Assembly: GCA_028288745.1 (NCBI GenBank) | Contig: JAQGHX010000085.1 | Span: 1 to 36,984, forward strand | Direction: 5' to 3' | DNA: 36,984 nucleotides | Source: Roseomonas sp. | Lineage (GTDB): Bacteria > Pseudomonadota > Alphaproteobacteria > Acetobacterales > Acetobacteraceae | In this document: in pieces, positions 32,864 to 36,984 of the stretch | How the letters are laid out: every line of letters starts with the position of its first letter | Numbering within the stretch: position 1 is the stretch's first letter | Made by a program: the position numbers and the translations under genes | Notes under the pieces: generated by a model | What the model was told of the DNA's origin: nothing | The model's database searches: none | Seen by the model: only the letters and a program-made list of their open reading frames with translations

Positions 32864-34363
32864 ATGGATGTCTGGTCCGGCCTCGCGCTCGGCTTCGGCA
32901 ATGCACTGTCCTTCACCAATCTCGGCTGGGCGCTGCTCGGCTGCTTCCTCGGCACCGCCATTGGCGTGCTGCCGGGCATCGGGCCGGCGCTGACCATCGC
33001 GCTGCTGCTGCCCATCACCTTCAAGGTCAGCGCGACAGGCGCCTTCATCCTGTTTTGCGGCGTCTTCTACGGCGCCATGTACGGTGGCTCGACCACCTCC
33101 ATCCTGCTCAACACGCCGGGCGAGTCGGGGTCGATCATCACCGCGCTCGAAGGCTCCAAGATGGCCAAGAACGGCCGGGCCGGGCCCGCGCTGTTCACCG
33201 CCGCCATCGGCAGCTTCGTGGCGGGCACCATCGGCACGTTGGGCATTTCCTTTCTCGGCCCCATCGTGGTGGACCTGGCGCTGAATCTGGGGCCGGCGGA
33301 GTACTTCTCGCTGATGGTGCTCTGCTTCGTCACCGTCTCGGCCGTCCTCGGCGGCTCGGCGCTGCGCGGGCTGGCCTCGCTCGGGCTGGGGCTGATGCTC
33401 GGGCTGATCGGCATCGACCTGCAGACCGGCCAGCCGAGGCTCACCTTCGGCGTCAATGAATTGCTGGACGGCACCGATGTCGTGCTGGTGGCCGTTGCCC
33501 TGTTCGCGGTGGGCGAGGCACTCTACCTCGCCTGGCGCGCCAGCGACGAGAAGCAGCAGGTGCTGGCCATCGGCCGCCTGACCATGACGAAGGAAGACTG
33601 GAAGCGCAGCATCGGCCCCTGGTTCCGCGGCGCCGCGCTGGGCTTTCCCTTCGGCGTCATGCCGGCCGGCGGCACCGAGATGCCGACCATGCTGAGCTAC
33701 TATTTCGAACGCAAGCTGGTGCGCCCCGAACACCGCAAGGAATTCGGCACCACCGGCGCGATCGAGGGCGTGGCGGGGCCGGAGGCCGCCAACAATGCCG
33801 CCGCCGCCGGCATCCTGGTGCCGATGCTGACGCTGGGCCTGCCGACATCGGCGACGGCCGCCATCATGCTCTCCGCCTTCCAGTCCTACGGCATCCAGCC
33901 GGGGCCGATGCTGTTCACCACCCAGGCCGAGCTGGTCTGGACGCTGATTGCCTCGCTCTATGTCGCCAACATCATGCTGGTGGTGCTGAACCTGCCGCTG
34001 GTCGGGCTGTGGGCGCGTATCCTGAAGATCCCGCAGCCGCAGCTCTACGCGGGCATCCTGGTCTTCGCCACCATCGGCACCTACGGCATCAGCAACAGCG
34101 TGGTGGACCTCGCGATCCTCTATACGCTGGGCATCATCGCGATGTTCATGCGGCGCTTCGACTTTCCCACCGCGCCGGTGGTCATCGGCATGATCCTGGG
34201 CCCGATGGCGGAACAGGCGATGCGGCAGGCGCTGACCATCAGCCAGGGCGACTGGTCCGCCTTCGTGACGCGACCGGTCTCGGTCTGCATCCTGCTGCTG
34301 GCGCTGGTGGCGCTGGTGGGGCCGCGGGTCTGGGGCCTCGTCGCCCGCCGCCGCGCGGCCTGA
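32864..34363 (+). CDS. tctA: TctA, large membrane subunit of the tripartite transporter
   Basis: 499-residue permease with about eleven transmembrane helices. Family motifs: [57 protein letters not shown], and the second PGGTEMPT-like [15 protein letters not shown] and [16 protein letters not shown]. It moves a carboxylate with ion symport using TctC as binding protein. AAGGGA about 12 bases upstream of the ATG. Convergent with dhaKL. Confidence 0.95.
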   Translation: MDVWSGLALGFGNALSFTNLGWALLGCFLGTAIGVLPGIGPALTIALLLPITFKVSATGAFILFCGVFYGAMYGGSTTSILLNTPGESGSIITALEGSKMAKNGRAGPALFTAAIGSFVAGTIGTLGISFLGPIVVDLALNLGPAEYFSLMVLCFVTVSAVLGGSALRGLASLGLGLMLGLIGIDLQTGQPRLTFGVNELLDGTDVVLVAVALFAVGEALYLAWRASDEKQQVLAIGRLTMTKEDWKRSIGPWFRGAALGFPFGVMPAGGTEMPTMLSYYFERKLVRPEHRKEFGTTGAIEGVAGPEAANNAAAAGILVPMLTLGLPTSATAAIMLSAFQSYGIQPGPMLFTTQAELVWTLIASLYVANIMLVVLNLPLVGLWARILKIPQPQLYAGILVFATIGTYGISNSVVDLAILYTLGIIAMFMRRFDFPTAPVVIGMILGPMAEQAMRQALTISQGDWSAFVTRPVSVCILLLALVALVGPRVWGLVARRRAA

Positions 34364-34484
34364 CCGGAAAGGGCGCCCGCCCCACCCGCCCGTTTCATGG
34401 CGCCGCCGACGCCAGCCAGTTGCGCCGCCCATGTCGTCCTGGACTTCATCCGCTCTGTCGTGCGGAAGAACTGAAACCACGGGC

Positions 34485-34514
34485 GGGCCGGGGTGGCGCA
34501 GCCCGCCCCGGCCC
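34485..34514. terminator. Hairpin between convergent tctA and dhaKL
   Basis: Same 9-bp stem as between tctC and tctB, GGGCCGGGG/CCCCGGCCC, with a 12-base loop. It sits 10 bases beyond the dhaKL stop and about 120 beyond tctA, so it could end either transcript; no T-run on either side. Confidence 0.5.
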
Positions 34515-34523
34515 CGCACCCGG

Positions 34524-36212
34524 TCAACCCAGCCGCGCGGCCACGGCCTTCATCCAGACCAGCACGGCGCTGGCCCCGGCGTCGGGCACGCCCAGCACGC
34601 GCTCGCCCAGATAGGCTGCGCGGCCCAGGCGCGGGCGCATCGCGGCCGTGGCGGCGGTGCCGGCCTCGGCGGCCCGCAGGGCGGCCATCCAGGCGGCGGC
34701 GGGGCTCTCGCCGGCCTGGACAGCGCTGGCGAAGGCATCGGCCGCCGGTTGCAGCGCATCCAGCATGGTACGGTCACCGGGTTTCGCGCCGCCCAGTTCC
34801 CCGACCGAGGCGACGGCGGCGGCAAAGGCCTCCGCCCAGTCGGCGGGGTCCGGGGCCTCGCCCAGCCGCCGCGCCGCGCGCAGCAGCGCCGTGGCGTAGA
34901 AGGGGCCGGAACTGCCGCCGATGGCCCGGCGCATCGCATCGCCCATGGCGGCCAGCGCCACGGCCGGGTTGGCCCAGGCGTGGTCCGGCAGGGCACGGAC
35001 GGCCGCCGCGCCGCGCACCATGCTGATGCCGAGGTCGCCATCGCCTGCGCGGCTGTCCAGTTCGGTCAGCGCCGCCTCCTGCGCCACGAAGGCATCGGCG
35101 ATGGCCAGGGCGGTGGCGCGCAGCAGCGGCGCCAGCGGCCCCGGGGCCACCGGGGTGGGGCCCGCGGCCTTCCGCCCCGGCACCGCGACGACGCGGCGGG
35201 CGGCGATGCGCCCTTCCCCTGGCCAGGCGGGCGCGCCGGTTGCCGCGTCCAGCCGCGCCAGGCGGGCATCATCCACCCGCAGCAGCGTCAGCGAGCAGCC
35301 GGGCATTTCCAGCGCGGTCATGAACTGGCCGGTCCAGGCGCGCTCCACCACGATGCCCTTGCCGCGCAGCACCGCCAGCGCATGCCGCGCCACGATGGCG
35401 AGTTCCATCGGCGGCGTGCCGCCCAGGCCGTTGACCAGCAGCGCCACACGGTCCCCCTGGAGCAGCCCTGCATCGGCCAGCAGCGTGTTCAGGATGGTGC
35501 CGACGATGGCATTGGCCGGCTGCGCGGCCACGCGCCGCACGCCCTGCTCGCCATGGATGCCGAGGCCGAGCTCGATCTCGTCCTCCCCCAGCGTGAAGCC
35601 GGGCCGGCCGGCGGCGGGCACGGTGCAGGCGCCCAGCGCCACGCCCATGCTGGAGAGGGCGGCGGCGGTGGCTTCCGCCTCGGCCGCCACGGCATCCAGG
35701 TCCAGGCCCGCGGCGGCGGCGGCACCGGCCACCTTGTGCACCAGCACGGTGCCGGCGATGCCACGGCGGCGGGCGGGTTCCACGGTATCGCGCAGGGCGG
35801 CATCATCGGCCACCACCACGACCCGGGTGGGCAGGCCCTCGGCGGTGGCCAGTTCGGCGGCCAGGCCGAAATTCAGCCGGTCGCCCGTGTAGTTCTTGAC
35901 CACCAGAAGGGTGCCGCGCGGCCCGCCCACGGCGCGGATGGCCGCCAGCACAGCATCCACGCCGGGCGAGGTGAAGACATCGCCCGCCACCGCCGCGGCC
36001 AGCATGCCCGCGCCGACATAACCCGCATGGGCCGGCTCATGCCCGCTGCCGCCACCGGAGACGACGGCCACCGGCCGCGCGCTCGCAGGCGGCATGTCGG
36101 CGCGCAGGATGACATCCTCGCCCTCCAGCAGCGCCTGCCCCGGGCAGAGGTCGACGAAACCTTCCAGCATCTCGCGGACGACGTGGCGGGGGTCGTTGAC
36201 CAGCTTTTTCAT
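34524..36212 (-). CDS. Fused dihydroxyacetone kinase (DhaK-DhaL)
   Basis: 562-residue ATP-dependent dihydroxyacetone or related kinase. The N-terminal DhaK domain has SGGGSGHEPAHAGYVG (52-67), VVKNYTGDRLNF (104-115) and the substrate-binding His220 in GLGIHGEQG. The C-terminal DhaL domain (about 355-562) holds the nucleotide/Mg loop GDGDLG at 390-395. Fusion means ATP, not a PTS EIIA-DhaM, is the phosphate source, although a regulatory PTS exists in the window. Substrate could also be a tetrulose such as L-erythrulose. No glycerol or dha regulatory gene is next to it; upstream is a decayed dehydrogenase. Confidence 0.92.
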   Translation of the reverse strand: MKKLVNDPRHVVREMLEGFVDLCPGQALLEGEDVILRADMPPASARPVAVVSGGGSGHEPAHAGYVGAGMLAAAVAGDVFTSPGVDAVLAAIRAVGGPRGTLLVVKNYTGDRLNFGLAAELATAEGLPTRVVVVADDAALRDTVEPARRRGIAGTVLVHKVAGAAAAAGLDLDAVAAEAEATAAALSSMGVALGACTVPAAGRPGFTLGEDEIELGLGIHGEQGVRRVAAQPANAIVGTILNTLLADAGLLQGDRVALLVNGLGGTPPMELAIVARHALAVLRGKGIVVERAWTGQFMTALEMPGCSLTLLRVDDARLARLDAATGAPAWPGEGRIAARRVVAVPGRKAAGPTPVAPGPLAPLLRATALAIADAFVAQEAALTELDSRAGDGDLGISMVRGAAAVRALPDHAWANPAVALAAMGDAMRRAIGGSSGPFYATALLRAARRLGEAPDPADWAEAFAAAVASVGELGGAKPGDRTMLDALQPAADAFASAVQAGESPAAAWMAALRAAEAGTAATAAMRPRLGRAAYLGERVLGVPDAGASAVLVWMKAVAARLG

Positions 36213-36481
36213 GAACGGTTTCCGCTATGCTGGCAGGCCTCTCGGTCGGCCTGCCTCCCTGCGGCAAGGGTCATGCCCCGCCGGGGCCGCGTCAAGGCGC
36301 CCGCCCGCCCAGACGAAGCCTGGAACTGGTCACCCGTTCCAGGCCGCTCCGGCACCGCCGGCCGTGAAGCGCGCCTGCCTGACGGCCTTTGGCAAAGCCG
36401 GGTGCGCGGCGGGCCGGCCCCGGCAGGGCCGGCGCCGCATCGGCACAGGCCGGGGGCCGCTCCCCCCGGCGCTCGCCTCCG

Positions 36482-36628
36482 TCAGCGCGGCCGTTCAGCC
36501 ATCACGTCGCGCATCTTGCGCACGGCATCCGCCGGCATCGCCGGGGCCGCGTTGCCCCAACTGTTGCGGATATAGGTGGCCAGGTCCGCGGCCAGCGCCG
36601 CCGCCAGCAGGGTGGGCGCGCGTCTCAT
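36482..36628 (-). pseudogene. Remnant of a cytochrome c dehydrogenase subunit, C-terminal end
   Basis: The last about 35 residues, ADLATYIRNSWGNAAPAMPA then DAVRKMRDVMAE, match the C-terminal tail of the multi-heme cytochrome c subunit of gluconate/alcohol dehydrogenases of acetic acid bacteria. No heme-binding CxxCH is present, and the frame runs straight into the flavoprotein remnant, so the rest of the gene is lost. Identification rests on this short tail. Confidence 0.6.
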
Positions 36629-36984
36629 GCCTGCACCAGCGGCTGGCCGGGATTCTTCAGGTACTGGTTTGATGGCATCCAGCGCCCAGTAGGTCAGCCC
36701 AGCGGCCCGTGGTCGAACACGTCGCCATTGAAGTCGTCGGCCACCATGCCGAGCGAGCCGGCGCGGGTGAAATGGTTGAAGTAGGTGCTTTGTTGAAGTA
36801 GGTGCTTTGTCGAAATAGCCGACGCTGCCGGCATTGGTCTGGTAGGCGTAGTTGCGGCCCAGCGTGCCCTCTCCCGTGACGGGGGCATATTGTTTGCCGA
36901 TGCCCGAGAGCATCAGCAGCCGCACATTGAACAGGCCATTGGCGCAGAGCAGCACCAGGTCGGCCGGCTGTTCCCATTCCCGCC
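36629..36984 (-). pseudogene. Broken GMC-family dehydrogenase flavoprotein fragment
   Basis: Cut by the window edge. One frame reads PADLVLLCANGLFNVRLLML, then SGIGKQYAPVTGEGTLGRNYAYQT and GYFDK; a second frame continues TYFNHFTRAGSLGMVADDF then NGDVFDHGPLG and stops. Both are parts of the gluconate/sorbitol-type GMC oxidoreductase family. The break coincides with a 17-bp tandem duplication, and a second frame change and loss of the rest of the FAD domain follow. Clearly non-functional. Confidence 0.75.
36775..36808. repeat. 17-bp tandem duplication in the GMC remnant
   Basis: GTTGAAGTAGGTGCTTT is present twice in direct succession. A 17-base unit is not a multiple of 3, so copy number changes the frame. 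Judging from the flanking family sequence, neither one nor two copies restores a continuous frame. Confidence 0.9.

Noticed and set aside
36213-36481. Open frames between dhaKL and the cytochrome remnant
   Set aside because: No ribosome-binding site, no family resemblance and low-complexity composition.

Overview
The window looks like chromosome of a high-GC alphaproteobacterium, most likely Acetobacteraceae close to Roseomonas. The reasons are the strong G/C third-position bias, the nitrogen-type PTS operon ending next to ahcY, a MucR/Ros regulator, ornithine-lipid genes, Bug/Tct transport genes, and the remains of an acetic-acid-bacterium type membrane dehydrogenase. This is inferred from gene content; no rRNA or tRNA gene is visible in the window.

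Layout. 1-5.5 kb: a PhoR-type histidine kinase, an LpoA-like lipoprotein divergent from rsmI, and a glycosyltransferase with an unusual tail. 5.5-18.2 kb: a long minus-strand housekeeping block read as tsaB-rimI, then mucR-fur-olsB-olsA-miaB-phoH-ybeY-corC-lnt-xre, then hemW. Many of these genes overlap by 4 bases (ATGA). A small TusA-like gene sits convergent to rimI. 18.3-20.9 kb: a molybdenum/tungsten and formate dehydrogenase maturation cluster, with a TupA-like binding protein, a 41-residue membrane protein, mobA and fdhD. 21.2-27.0 kb: hprK-rapZ-EIIA-ptsH-ptsI-ahcY, a regulatory phosphotransfer operon without sugar permeases. A serine/threonine dehydratase diverges from it. 28.4-31.0 kb: two translationally coupled secreted proteins of unknown function, one with two EF-hands and one with five copies of a two-cysteine domain. 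31.2-34.4 kb: tctC-tctB-tctA tripartite tricarboxylate transporter. 34.5-36.2 kb: a fused dihydroxyacetone kinase. 36.5 kb to the end: a decayed GMC dehydrogenase and cytochrome c remnant.

Three copies of a roughly 240-270 bp palindrome-rich repeat lie between genes near 9.1, 21.1 and 28.2 kb. Their stems change sequence but keep pairing. The other main unusual items are a nonapeptide repeat tail on RapZ, the five-repeat C-x21-C secreted protein, and short tandem duplications of 16 bp (at the tctB start) and 17 bp (inside the dehydrogenase remnant).
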